A stretch of DNA of 64,000 bases from Altererythrobacter sp. B11 (GTDB lineage Bacteria; Pseudomonadota; Alphaproteobacteria; Sphingomonadales; Sphingomonadaceae): contig NZ_AP018498.1 of the NCBI RefSeq assembly GCF_003569745.1, positions 62,001 through 126,000 of the forward strand. Direction: 5' to 3'. Numbering within the stretch: the stretch's first letter is position 1; each line of letters opens with the position of its first letter. This document shows positions 1 through 8,165 of the stretch, one piece after another. The notes under the pieces were generated by a model that made no database searches, was not told the DNA's origin, and saw only the letters and a program-made list of their open reading frames with translations. The position numbers and the translations under genes were made by a program.

Positions 1-166
1 GCATGATACCTGGCGGCAGGAAATGGAGCGGGTCTATGGCCTCGCCGAACTGATCGTGGCGAAGCAACGCCACGGCTCCACCGGCAAGGTGCGCCTGCGC
101 TTCGAGCCGAAGATCACCCGCTTCTCCGACCTGGCAGAAGGCGAATACCAGGGCGGCTACGACTAG
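1..166 (+). CDS. dnaB: Replicative DNA helicase DnaB, 3' end only
   Basis: The first 54 codons in the window end at TAG 164-166. The reading frame gives a conserved DnaB C-terminal tail: AELIVAKQRHGSTGKV, then a phenylalanine-rich strand and TRFSDL, which is the end of the RecA-like helicase domain just after the last hexamer-interface motif. DnaB unwinds duplex DNA at the replication fork. The gene starts outside the window. It ends three bases before the convergent stop of the lipoprotein gene on the other strand, so the two transcripts meet tail to tail. The identity is firm from the tail motif; nothing can be said about the missing N-terminus. Confidence 0.93.
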   Translation, partial: HDTWRQEMERVYGLAELIVAKQRHGSTGKVRLRFEPKITRFSDLAEGEYQGGYD

Positions 167-169
167 CCG

Positions 170-676
170 TCAGGGGCCGCAGGTCCAGCGGCCGGGGATC
201 GTCAGCATCGCGCCGTCCTGCCGGTTCAGCCGCAGCTCCGCCGGGAAGGGCGGCGATTCTCCCTCGCCCGCCGCCGTGGTGGAGGTAAGCGCGACCTCAT
301 AGCTCATATCCGACCCGGTGAAGCTGGTGCCGTCGGGCAGGGGATCGTATCCCCCCGCCTCGGTGGAGGTGAGCAGTTGCGGCGCATCGGCCCGCTTGGC
401 GAGGCCGAGCGCATGGCCCTTGGCATCGGCGACGTTGCCCATGGCGAGCAGCAGCATGTCACCGTTTTCCGCGGTGAAGGAGCAGCCGAGTTCGCCCTTC
501 AGATCGGCATCGGCAACGTCCTGCGGCGTGAGCGGGGTCAGTTCGATCGGCGATCCGGCCATTCCGCCGGCTGCGGGCGTGGCGGAAGCCTCCGCCTCGG
601 GCTCGGGCTCGTCCGCCGCGGGGGAGCAGGCAGCGATTGCCAGCGCGGCGAAGGGGGCGATGAGGTGGCGGGGCAT
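170..676 (-). CDS. Small lipoprotein of unknown function
   Basis: This encodes 168 residues. I chose the ATG at 676 because AGGAGA lies about 8 bases upstream and because it places a lipoprotein signal peptide at the N-terminus; a longer reading starting at 721 would bury the signal. The lipobox ends at Cys17 (AIAAC), followed by a proline/glutamate-rich linker (SPAADEPEPEAE) typical of lipoproteins that reach across the periplasm. The rest is a compact domain with two cysteines (near GCSF and at the C-terminal WTCG) that could form a disulfide. I do not recognise the domain. It lies between dnaB and rpoZ and is transcribed away from rpoZ, so it is probably a single-gene unit. Confidence 0.75.
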   Translation of the reverse strand: MPRHLIAPFAALAIAACSPAADEPEPEAEASATPAAGGMAGSPIELTPLTPQDVADADLKGELGCSFTAENGDMLLLAMGNVADAKGHALGLAKRADAPQLLTSTEAGGYDPLPDGTSFTGSDMSYEVALTSTTAAGEGESPPFPAELRLNRQDGAMLTIPGRWTCGP

Positions 677-837
677 GATAAGGTCTCCTGTGCTTGCCCA
701 TGCAACGCCCCGGCCCGGCACGGTTTCCCTCCCGGGCCCGCCGCACGGGGAGGTGGCGCCGCCATTTCCTTGACTCCGGCGCCCTACGCCCCTAGGTGCA
801 GGCCTTTCCGGACAACACGTTTCTATCGGAGTGCCCT

Positions 838-1182
838 ATGGCGCGCGTTACCGTCGAAGATTGCATCGACAAGGTGCCCAACCGTTTCGATCTCGTCCTG
901 CTCGCCGCGCAGCGCGCGCGCGAGATTTCGGGCGGCGCGGAACTGACCGTGGACCGCGATCGCGACAAGAACCCGGTCGTCGCCCTGCGCGAGATCGCCG
1001 AACAGACGGTGAAGCCCAAGCATCTGCACGAAAGCGTCGTCCAGTCGCTGCAGCGCGTCTTGCCTGATGAGGAGGACGAGGCCGATGAGATCGGTTCGCT
1101 GAGCCAGTCGGCGGAGGCTATGCGCCTCTCGGCCGCGGCCCCGGCCCGCTCCACCTCCATGGGTAGCGATTACGACGGCTGA
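838..1182 (+). CDS. rpoZ: RNA polymerase omega subunit
   Basis: This encodes 114 residues. The N-terminus [13 protein letters not shown] followed by [15 protein letters not shown] and the motif [11 protein letters not shown] is the canonical omega fold that wraps the beta' C-terminus and helps assemble RNA polymerase. The start at 838 matches the family N-terminus and has CGGAG upstream; a reading from 796 would add 14 unrelated residues. The C-terminal 40 residues are an acidic then serine/alanine-rich tail, common in alphaproteobacterial omega proteins. A strong intrinsic terminator follows 21 bases after the stop, so the gene appears to be monocistronic. Confidence 0.97.
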   Translation: MARVTVEDCIDKVPNRFDLVLLAAQRAREISGGAELTVDRDRDKNPVVALREIAEQTVKPKHLHESVVQSLQRVLPDEEDEADEIGSLSQSAEAMRLSAAAPARSTSMGSDYDG

Positions 1183-1203
1183 GCCCGCCCATCCCGATTC
1201 CTG

Positions 1204-1235
1204 AAGGGCCGCACCGGCTGGTGCGGCCCTTTTTG
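1204..1235 (+). terminator. Intrinsic terminator of rpoZ
   Basis: A 12-bp perfect GC-rich stem (1204-1215 with 1220-1231) with a four-base loop GGCT runs directly into a T tract (TTTTTG). It lies 21 bases after the rpoZ stop and is correctly oriented. Confidence 0.93.
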
Positions 1236-1747
1236 TTTGTGCAGCCCCTCCTCCCCGCTGCCCCCGGCGAGATGTTGAAACAGGGCAGCCGGCTATTTCC
1301 AGGGCGATACTGAAAAACTCCGAACCGCTAACATGGATCAAGGCGGCGCTCCGCATTTAGTCCTTATCTGCGTGCAACAGGGGTTCCGGCACTTGCGGCT
1401 TTGCTCGCGACGGCAGGGGTGAGGGGATGCGCCAATGGGCGAAACCAGCCTCTGCCGGCATGGTGCGGACACGCCCTGGAATGATCTGACGGCGGCTGTG
1501 CTGCCCCACCTGACCCGCCGCTGCTTCGGCTCGGCGCGCAGGTGGCGAGTGAGGGAAGCGGTAGAATGTCCGGCAGGCTGCAAGAGGCGGAGATGATCCG
1601 GGGTGGAGGCGATTCCAGCGCCCCCTCCGGCGGCTGTGCGGATAGCGGCGGCTCTGCCGCAAACCTCCCGCCAGCAATGGATCCATTTCAGATGGAGGGC
1701 GCGGGGATCCCGGCGCCTCTGCCAGCGAGCGAGACCCGATCCACGTG
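1236..1747. other. Intergenic region without a recognisable gene
   Basis: About 510 bases separate the rpoZ terminator from the Crp/Fnr-type gene. Open frames on both strands here are proline/arginine/glycine-rich and have no ribosome binding site or recognisable protein character. The right part presumably holds the promoter of the regulator gene. I see no repeat, RNA gene or palindromic operator that I can defend. Confidence 0.5.
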
Positions 1748-2476
1748 ATGCGCAACGCGCCCAAGGCCGGCGAATATGCCCTTGATCCGGCCCTGAAACG
1801 ACTGAACGGGCTTACTCCGCTGGATGAACCTGCCACGGCGGCGCTGCGCCAGGCCTTTGCGGGCGCATGGCGGGTGCCCGCGGCGCACGAATTGCAACAG
1901 GAAGGCAAGGAAGTGCCCAAGGCCCGGCTGTTGCTGGGCGGATGGGCCGCGCGGTTCCGCATATTGGAGGACGGACGGCGCCAGCTGATCAGCCTGTTCC
2001 TGCCGGGCGAGCTGATCGGCATGTACGATCATGCCCAGCCGCTGGCGGCATCGCATGTGACCGCGATCACCGACGTGCTGATCTGCACTGCGCCCCCGCC
2101 CGAGACATCGCCACGCCTGGCCGAGGCCTATGCGCTCAGCCGCGCGCTGGAAGAGGCCTATCTGCTGAACCAGATCACCCGGCTTGGGCGACTTTCGGGG
2201 CTGGAGCGGCTGCTGGACCTGTTGCTTGAACTGCGCGAGCGGCTGGACCGCTGCGGTCTGGCGGACGGCGGCAGCTTCCCCTTCCCGCTGACGCAGGAAG
2301 CGACCGCCGATGCGCTGGGCCTCACCTCCGTGCATCTCAACCGCATGGCGCAGCAGGCGCGACAAACCGGCGATCTGGACTGGCGGGCGAAGCAGGTGAC
2401 GCTGCGCGACCCCGCCGGGCTGGCGCGCAAGCTGGGCCGCAATGAAGTGCGCGTGTCTGCCGGCCCGGCGAGCTGA
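1748..2476 (+). CDS. Crp/Fnr-family transcriptional regulator
   Basis: This encodes 242 residues. The N-terminal half has the cyclic-nucleotide-binding beta-roll pattern (RILEDGRRQLISLFLPGEL with the conserved PGEL turn), followed by the long dimerisation helix and a C-terminal winged helix with the recognition signature TQEATADALGLTSVHLNRM at about residues 178-196. That signature is typical of the FixK/Fnr branch. The CxxC-type iron-sulfur cysteines of true Fnr are absent, so oxygen sensing through a cluster is unlikely; the ligand is unknown. GTG at 1745 directly precedes ATG 1748, and either could start translation. The gene stands alone, followed by a REP pair. Confidence 0.88.
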   Translation: MRNAPKAGEYALDPALKRLNGLTPLDEPATAALRQAFAGAWRVPAAHELQQEGKEVPKARLLLGGWAARFRILEDGRRQLISLFLPGELIGMYDHAQPLAASHVTAITDVLICTAPPPETSPRLAEAYALSRALEEAYLLNQITRLGRLSGLERLLDLLLELRERLDRCGLADGGSFPFPLTQEATADALGLTSVHLNRMAQQARQTGDLDWRAKQVTLRDPAGLARKLGRNEVRVSAGPAS

Positions 2477-2538
2477 CGGGCCACACTCCGTCTCTGTCGT
2501 TAGTATCGCGCAAGCGGGAGCCCCGAACACTGCTCTGG

Positions 2539-2614
2539 ATCCCCGCCTTCGCGGGGATGACGAGAATAGGACACGCCCCCCTCTTTCGTCATTCCCGCGA
2601 AGGCGGGAATCCAG
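2539..2614. repeat. REP-type inverted doublet
   Basis: Two short palindromes, ATCCCCGCCTTCGCGGGGAT (2539-2558) and ATTCCCGCGAAGGCGGGAAT (2591-2610), each flanked by CTGG on one side and TGACGA on the other, lie in inverted orientation 32 bases apart. The same unit recurs at 21953-22057, 23622-23716 and 23850-23945. The arrangement is that of a REP doublet (REPIN), a non-autonomous intergenic repeat mobilised by RAYT transposases; none is encoded in this window. Confidence 0.85.
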
Positions 2615-2780
2615 CGGCGCCGCACGTCCCAGCCCGCGCGCCGCCGACGCAGCGCCGACCGAAGAACCAAACCCCCGCTGCCAATGACCGTGAAATGACG
2701 GCAGGCGCCGGTCGCTTGATAACCGTCATCGAAGTGTAACAGAGCTTGCGGCGAAACGCGGCAAGGAAGAAGATGGGTCG

Positions 2781-3515
2781 ATGGCAGTAATCGCGGTTTA
2801 CAGCGTGAAGGGCGGCGTGGGCAAAACCACGATTGCGGCCAATCTTGCCTGGTGCTCAGCCGCGATTTCCTGCCGCAAGACGCTGCTGTGGGATCTCGAT
2901 GCGGCCGGCGGCGCGGGCTTCCTGCTGGGCCTCGATCCTGACGGGAAGCACGATGCGGGCAGCGTGTTCGCCAAGGATGCCGCGCCCGACAAGCTGATCC
3001 GCAAGACGGGCATCCCCCGGCTGGACCTGCTGCCGGCGGATGAAAGCCTGCGCGAGCTCGACAGCGTGCTGGCGCGGATCGGCAAGCGCAAGCGGCTGGC
3101 GAAGCTGGGGGAGGATCTTTCGCGCCGCTATGATCGGATCATCCTCGATTGCCCGCCGGTGCTCAACGAGATCAGCGCGCAGGTGGTGCGGGCGGCCACG
3201 CTGGTGATCGTGCCGCTGCCCCCTTCCCCCCTCTCGCGCAGGGCCTTCGAACTGGTGACCAGGGAAATCCGCCGCCACGCCAAGGTCCATCCGCCGATCC
3301 TGCCGGTCATTTCCATGTTCGACGGGCGGCGCACGTTGCACCGGCAGGCGCGGGAGGAAAACCCCAGCTGGCCGGTGATCCCCCTCGCCAGCGCGGTGGA
3401 ACAATGCGCCGTTCGGCGCCAGCCGGTGGGTGAGTTCGCCCCCACCTCCGCCGCCGCGCGCGGCTTTGCGCACTTGTGGACCGCGATCGAGCGGAAGCTG
3501 GCCGGCGGGAAATAG
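2781..3515 (+). CDS. ParA/MinD-family ATPase (orphan)
   Basis: This encodes 244 residues. It has a deviant Walker A motif KGGVGKTT with the signature lysine at position 10 and catalytic Lys15, a switch region LLWDLDAAGG, and Walker B RIILDCPPVL. These mark the ParA/MinD/Soj group, which dimerises on ATP and binds DNA or membrane to position cargo. No parB, parS-like repeat or minCE is next to it, so it is probably not the chromosomal partition ATPase. Its cargo is unknown; such orphans position chemoreceptor arrays, carboxysomes or polar machinery in other bacteria. AGGAAG lies about 11 bases before the ATG. The following gene starts 66 bases downstream and may be co-transcribed. Confidence 0.88.
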   Translation: MAVIAVYSVKGGVGKTTIAANLAWCSAAISCRKTLLWDLDAAGGAGFLLGLDPDGKHDAGSVFAKDAAPDKLIRKTGIPRLDLLPADESLRELDSVLARIGKRKRLAKLGEDLSRRYDRIILDCPPVLNEISAQVVRAATLVIVPLPPSPLSRRAFELVTREIRRHAKVHPPILPVISMFDGRRTLHRQAREENPSWPVIPLASAVEQCAVRRQPVGEFAPTSAAARGFAHLWTAIERKLAGGK

Positions 3516-3580
3516 ACCGGCGGCGCTTGCGGTCCGCGCCGCGTGGGCGATACAGTGCCCGCCTGGCGAGTGGGGGCACC

Positions 3581-4630
3581 GTGAGCATATTCGAAAGCAT
3601 CGGCACTATTTTCGAAGGCGGCCTGTTCGCCCGCGCGGCAGAGCCTGACCGGGGCGAGGCGCAAGGGGCGCATGACTTCGCCGGCGCCTGTCTCAATTGC
3701 GGGACGGAACGGGTCGGCCCCTATTGCCATGCCTGCGGCCAGTCCGCCCATATCCACCGTTCCATGGGCGCCTTCATGCACGACCTGCTGCACGGCGCGC
3801 TGCATTGGGAGGGCAAGACCTGGCACACGCTCCCGCTGCTGGCGGCACGCCCGGGGGAGCTGACGCGCCGCTACATCGCGGGGGAGCGGGCGCGCTTCGT
3901 GTCGCCCATGGCGCTGTTCCTGTTCACTGTCTTCCTGATGTTCGCCGTGTTCCAGATCGCCGGCATCGGCACGCCGACCGACTTCGACCCATCCGACGGG
4001 ACGCTGGTGAGCAACAGCGAGGCGCCCCGCCAGCTGGAGGAACAGCGCGCGGAGATCGAGCGGCGATTGGCGGCGCTGCCGGCGGGGGATCCCGCACGGG
4101 CGGAACTGGAAACGGAACGCAAGGCGCTGGAGACGGGGCAGGCGATCGCCGAAGGGCCGGAGCGGATCGGGCAGGAGATCACCTCCATCCGCACCGGATC
4201 GCATTTCATCGATCACGGGCTGGAGAAGTGGCAGAAGAACCCGGCGCTGATGCTCTACAAGCTGCAGGCCAACAGCTACAAATTCTCCTGGCTGCTGATC
4301 CCGCTGTCGATCCCCTTCGTCAGCCTGCTGTTCCTGTGGCGGCGCCGGTTCGGCGCCTATGACCACGCCGTGTTCGTCACCTATTCGCTGTGCTTCATGA
4401 CGCTGCTGTTCGTGCTGCTGACGCTGCTGGCGCAGTTGGGGCTGAGCAGCGGAGTGGTGCTGCTGCTGGGGACCACGATCCCGGTCTGGCATATCTACCG
4501 CCAGTTGAAGGGCGCCTATGGCCTGTCGCGCTTCTCTGCCGTGTGGCGCACCGTGGCGATCACCGTCTTCATCTTCGTGATCGTGTCGCTGTTCATCAAT
4601 CTGTTGCTGCTGCTGGGCGCCATGGGCTGA
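3581..4630 (+). CDS. DUF3667-type zinc-ribbon membrane protein
   Basis: This encodes 349 residues from GTG 3581; an earlier in-frame ATG at 3476 would overlap the ParA gene and add arginine-rich, unlikely sequence. Near the N-terminus two CxxC pairs (CLNCG and CHACGQ, about residues 40-60) form a zinc ribbon, followed by an amphipathic segment, a first membrane helix, a charged cytoplasmic stretch with coiled-coil potential (QLEEQRAEIERRL), and three or four C-terminal membrane helices. This layout fits the DUF3667 family, common in Sphingomonadales and of unknown role. It could be co-transcribed with the ParA-type gene upstream. The identification is by architecture and confident only at family level. 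Confidence 0.75.
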   Translation: MSIFESIGTIFEGGLFARAAEPDRGEAQGAHDFAGACLNCGTERVGPYCHACGQSAHIHRSMGAFMHDLLHGALHWEGKTWHTLPLLAARPGELTRRYIAGERARFVSPMALFLFTVFLMFAVFQIAGIGTPTDFDPSDGTLVSNSEAPRQLEEQRAEIERRLAALPAGDPARAELETERKALETGQAIAEGPERIGQEITSIRTGSHFIDHGLEKWQKNPALMLYKLQANSYKFSWLLIPLSIPFVSLLFLWRRRFGAYDHAVFVTYSLCFMTLLFVLLTLLAQLGLSSGVVLLLGTTIPVWHIYRQLKGAYGLSRFSAVWRTVAITVFIFVIVSLFINLLLLLGAMG

Positions 4631-4639
4631 GCCCACAAG

Positions 4640-4673
4640 CAAAGAGGCCGCCAGGGTCATCCGGACGGCCTCT
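4640..4673 (-). terminator. Probable terminator of ftsH
   Basis: An 8-bp stem (4643-4650 with 4666-4673) lies between two convergent genes. Read on the minus strand, GGCCTCT is followed by TTGCTT. It is 40 bases past the ftsH stop. It could also slow transcription from the plus-strand gene. The loop is long and the T tract poor, so the call is moderate. Confidence 0.55.
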
Positions 4674-4713
4674 GTGGTGTTGGATTGTCGCCCGACGAGC
4701 GGGAGTGAAGGGG

Positions 4714-6666
4714 TCAGGCGCCCTGCGGCGCCGTACCACCCTGACCGCCGAAGCGCTTGCCGGCCTTGGGAATGGCCGAACCGCGCAGCGGCTTCACCGC
4801 CACCGGGCCGCGCGGCTCGTCCGGCCGATCGACCTTGCCCTGATCGAGCAGCTGCTTGATCTCGTCGCCCGTCAGCGTCTCATACTCGAGCAGCGCCTGG
4901 GCGAGCAGTTCCAGCTCGTCGCGATGGGTGGTCAGCAGATCGGTCGCGCGCTTGTAAGAGCCTTCGACCAGGCCGCGGATTTCCGCATCGATCAGCTTGT
5001 TAGTCTCGTCGCTCGCCATGGTGCGCTGCGACCCGCCCATGCCGAGATAGCCTTCCTGCTGGTCTTCATACTGCAGCGGGCCGAGCTTGTCGGACATGCC
5101 CCATTTGGTGACCATGTTGCGGGCGAGGCTGGTGGCATAGGAGATGTCGGAGCTGGCGCCGCTCGACACCTTGTCGTGCCCGAACACCAGTTCTTCCGCC
5201 ACGCGGCCGCCCATGCTGACCGCCAAATTCGCGTGCATCTTGTCGCGGTGATACGAGTAATTGTCCCGCTCCGGCAGGCGCATCACCATACCCAGCGCAC
5301 GGCCGCGCGGAATGATCGTGGCCTTGTGGATCGGATCGGAGGCAGGCTCGTGCACGGCGACGATGGCATGGCCCGCCTCGTGATAGGCGGTCATCTTCTT
5401 CTCGTCGTCGGTCATGACCATGGAGCGGCGCTCCGCCCCCATCATCACCTTGTCCTTCGCGTCCTCGAATTCCTGCATGGCAACAAGGCGCTTGTTGCGC
5501 CGCGCGGCCAGCAGCGCCGCCTCGTTCACCAGATTGGCGAGATCGGCGCCGGAAAAGCCCGGCGTGCCGCGTGCGATCACCCGCGGATTGACGTCGGGCG
5601 CCAGCGGCACCTTCTTCATATGGACGGCGAGGATCTTCTCGCGCCCGTCGATGTCGGGCACGGGCACCACAACCTGCCGGTCGAAACGGCCGGGGCGCAG
5701 CAGCGCCGGGTCGAGCACGTCGGGTCGATTGGTGGCGGCGATGATGATGATGCCTTCGTTCGCTTCGAAGCCATCCATCTCCACCAGCAGCTGGTTCAGC
5801 GTCTGCTCGCGCTCGTCATTCGAATTGCCGAGGCCATGGCCGCGATGGCGGCCCACGGCGTCGATTTCGTCGATGAAGACGATGCAGGGCGCGTTCTTCT
5901 TCGCCTGTTCGAACATGTCGCGCACACGGCTGGCGCCCACGCCCACGAACATTTCCACGAAGTCCGAGCCCGAAATGGTGAAGAAGGGCACGCGCGCTTC
6001 ACCCGCAATGGCGCGGGCGAGCAGCGTCTTGCCGGTGCCGGGCGAGCCGACCAGCAGCGCGCCCTTGGGGATCTGGCCGCCGAGCTTGGAGAAGCGCTGC
6101 GGATCCTTCAGGAATTCGACGATTTCCTGCAGTTCCTCGCGCGCTTCGTCGATGCCGGCGACGTCGTCGAAGGTGACGCGGCCCTGCTTCTCGGTCAGCA
6201 GCTTCGCCTTGGACTTGCCGAAGCCCATCGCGCCGGACCCGCCGCCCTTCTGCACCTGCCGCAAGGCGAAGAAGGCGACGCCCAGGATCAGCAGGAACGG
6301 CAGGGACTGCAGCAGGATGAACACCAGAATGCTCTGCTGCTCCGGCGCCTCGCCCGAATACTGCACCTCGTTCTCGGACAGGAGACGGGTAAGGTCGGTG
6401 TCATTGGCCACCGGGATGGTGGAGAAGGCGGAGCCGTTCTTCAGCTTGCCGGTGATGCGATCGGGGCCGATCTGCACTTCCTGCACGCTGCCTTCGGCCA
6501 CCTTGTCGCGGAAATCGGAATAGCGCAGCTGGGTGCCGGCCGCATCGCGCGGGCTGCTGAACATGGATACGACCAGCAGCAGGGCGAGGAAAATGCCGCC
6601 CCACACCATCAGGCTCTTCAGCCAGGGGTTGCCGCCGCCATTCTCCGGTTCGCGATTCTCGCTCAT
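4714..6666 (-). CDS. ftsH: ATP-dependent zinc metalloprotease FtsH
   Basis: This encodes 650 residues, the usual length. The order of features is: short cytosolic tail, membrane helix (about residues 17-36), periplasmic domain, second membrane helix (about 112-133), AAA+ module with Walker A around Lys213 (GSPGTGKT) and Walker [10 protein letters not shown], a second region of homology, and the M41 protease with HEAGH at 429-433. FtsH is the membrane quality-control protease that also degrades regulatory proteins such as LpxC in other bacteria. A GTG directly precedes the chosen ATG at 6666; AGGACA lies upstream. The tail beyond the protease is glycine/proline rich. Frequent neighbours tilS and ybgF are not adjacent here. 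Confidence 0.97.
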   Translation of the reverse strand: MSENREPENGGGNPWLKSLMVWGGIFLALLLVVSMFSSPRDAAGTQLRYSDFRDKVAEGSVQEVQIGPDRITGKLKNGSAFSTIPVANDTDLTRLLSENEVQYSGEAPEQQSILVFILLQSLPFLLILGVAFFALRQVQKGGGSGAMGFGKSKAKLLTEKQGRVTFDDVAGIDEAREELQEIVEFLKDPQRFSKLGGQIPKGALLVGSPGTGKTLLARAIAGEARVPFFTISGSDFVEMFVGVGASRVRDMFEQAKKNAPCIVFIDEIDAVGRHRGHGLGNSNDEREQTLNQLLVEMDGFEANEGIIIIAATNRPDVLDPALLRPGRFDRQVVVPVPDIDGREKILAVHMKKVPLAPDVNPRVIARGTPGFSGADLANLVNEAALLAARRNKRLVAMQEFEDAKDKVMMGAERRSMVMTDDEKKMTAYHEAGHAIVAVHEPASDPIHKATIIPRGRALGMVMRLPERDNYSYHRDKMHANLAVSMGGRVAEELVFGHDKVSSGASSDISYATSLARNMVTKWGMSDKLGPLQYEDQQEGYLGMGGSQRTMASDETNKLIDAEIRGLVEGSYKRATDLLTTHRDELELLAQALLEYETLTGDEIKQLLDQGKVDRPDEPRGPVAVKPLRGSAIPKAGKRFGGQGGTAPQGA

Positions 6667-6791
6667 CACCTGTCCTTATGTATGCCTGGCCCAATGTAGG
6701 CGCGCACGGGTGAATGGCAAGTTACGGCCGCCCGCCTTGAGCCCGCCCGTTTTCGCCCTGAGACGGTGAGGGGTGGCGGGGCCCCTCGCAC

Positions 6792-8045
6792 TCACTTGCG
6801 GATGTGGGCGACGATGAACTTTTCCGACAGATCCGCCCCCTGCTGCCCGGTGATCTGATAGAGCGCTTCGAAGTTCTTCCCGTCAGCCGCCGGCTTGGCC
6901 AGGGCCGGGGCAATCTCGGCAGCGGCCACCAGCGGCGCGATGCCGCGCAGCCCCGTGTCGCGCGCACCGGCGACCACCGCCACCAGCGCGCCGCTGGGTG
7001 CGTGGAAGCGGGCGAAATAGCCATAGTCGGTGTAGTAGGCGGGGGAGGCGATGCGGCGCGCCTCGTCGCTCATATAGACCTGCCCGCTGCCGGTATCGAT
7101 CAGCTCGTCATAGCTTTCGCCCACCTGGAAGCGGGAATCCATGAAGTTGATGTCTTCCAGCAGATGCATGCCGCTGACCAGCCCGACATAGATCACGTTG
7201 AAATAGTTCAGCATGTCGGGTTCGAGCTGGGAGGCGGGGATGATGTTCACCTGCCGCCCGCCGCGCGTGAGCACGGGCACGATCTCCTGCAGCCCATAGG
7301 CAGCGGAAAAAGGCAGATAGTTGAGGCCGACATCTTCCGCATTGGCGAATTTATCGGGATCCACATCCTGCATCCGCACCAGATCGGTGGGAGAGTTGAC
7401 GCGGAAATCACGCACCAGCCGGCCCTCCTCCGGCCGGACGGGGTCGATCTCGCCATAGATGTAGTAATCGCCCAGCACGATCAGCACGGGGCGCGAGGAA
7501 TCGACGAAAGGCTGCCACAGTGCATTGACGGGCGGCGCCTCCCCCGCGGCTTCCGTGGCCCGCCCCGCGAAGAAGCCCGCACCGAGCAGCAGCACCGCCA
7601 GCAGCAGGGCAGCGCCTGCCAGCCTGGTGCGGCGGGAGCGGAACCGCCCCCCCGGCTGATCGACCGGCACACCTTCCATCTGTTCCGCGTCTTCCGGCGC
7701 ATCGGCTTCCAGCCGCAGGGCGTAGCTGCCGGGGGGAATCGTCAACCGGCTGGCACCGGGCCGCTCTCCCTCCCCCGCGTAGAACTCCTCCATCCGCTTG
7801 CGCAGGCGGTGGATATAGACGCGAACGGTCGCATCATCCCCTTCGGAATCGGTCTGGCCGAACACGCATTCGGCAATTTCGGCCTGCGAGGCAGGGGGCG
7901 CATCCGCCCCGCGATCGGCGAGGAAATCGAACAGGGCGCGCAGCCGGCCGCTCGCGCCCGGGACGTTCAGCTGGCGCAGGCGCTCCACCTCAGCGGCGAA
8001 GGCAATATTGCCCCGCGGGTCCACAGCTTCGCCCTCCCCCCTCAT
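6792..8045 (-). CDS. Membrane-anchored winged-helix transcriptional regulator
   Basis: This encodes 417 residues. Residues about 15-113 form an OmpR/CadC-like winged-helix DNA-binding domain (RLRALFDFLAD, AEIAECVFG, ATVRVYIHRLRKRM, then a beta hairpin TIPPGSYAL). A single membrane helix spans about 143-161, and a roughly 250-residue C-terminal domain would be periplasmic. This is a one-component, CadC/ToxR-like layout: an outside signal could directly control DNA binding. The periplasmic domain is unfamiliar to me; it contains segments such as VLIVLGDYYIYGE and resembles a solute-sensing fold. It is divergent from the TonB-dependent receptor with 120 bases between, so it probably regulates that receptor. 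GGGAAGGG lies upstream of the ATG. Confidence 0.78.
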   Translation of the reverse strand: MRGEGEAVDPRGNIAFAAEVERLRQLNVPGASGRLRALFDFLADRGADAPPASQAEIAECVFGQTDSEGDDATVRVYIHRLRKRMEEFYAGEGERPGASRLTIPPGSYALRLEADAPEDAEQMEGVPVDQPGGRFRSRRTRLAGAALLLAVLLLGAGFFAGRATEAAGEAPPVNALWQPFVDSSRPVLIVLGDYYIYGEIDPVRPEEGRLVRDFRVNSPTDLVRMQDVDPDKFANAEDVGLNYLPFSAAYGLQEIVPVLTRGGRQVNIIPASQLEPDMLNYFNVIYVGLVSGMHLLEDINFMDSRFQVGESYDELIDTGSGQVYMSDEARRIASPAYYTDYGYFARFHAPSGALVAVVAGARDTGLRGIAPLVAAAEIAPALAKPAADGKNFEALYQITGQQGADLSEKFIVAHIRK

Positions 8046-8165
8046 CGATCTGGCCCTTCCCGTCCCATGTAACGTGGGTGTAACGTGCGATTACCGTAAT
8101 TAACTTTCAATTGCGAGAGGGCGAGAACACCACCCATCGGGACAACATTCGATGGGACGGGACCT
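8046..8165. promoter_or_regulatory. Divergent promoter region between regulator and TonB receptor
   Basis: This 120-base spacer is AT-richer than its surroundings (CGTGCGATTACCGTAATTAACTTTCAATTG region, about 8085-8115) and serves both the winged-helix regulator and the receptor. CGTTACA-like short direct repeats (GTAACGTGGGTGTAACGTG, 8070-8088) form two copies of GTAACGTG spaced 10-11 bases apart, consistent with an operator for the divergent regulator. No classical promoter can be assigned with confidence. Confidence 0.45.

Noticed and set aside
1357-2022. 221-residue minus-strand frame upstream of and into the Crp-like gene
   Set aside because: It is proline/arginine/serine rich without a start signal and overlaps a clear gene.
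4390-6699. 769-residue open frame on the plus strand
   Set aside because: It is antisense to ftsH, histidine/glutamine/arginine rich, and has no ribosome binding site; GC-rich codon positions leave the opposite strand open.
8046-8165. Possible cobalamin riboswitch before the TonB receptor
   Set aside because: The spacer is only 120 bases and no B12-box sequence is visible.
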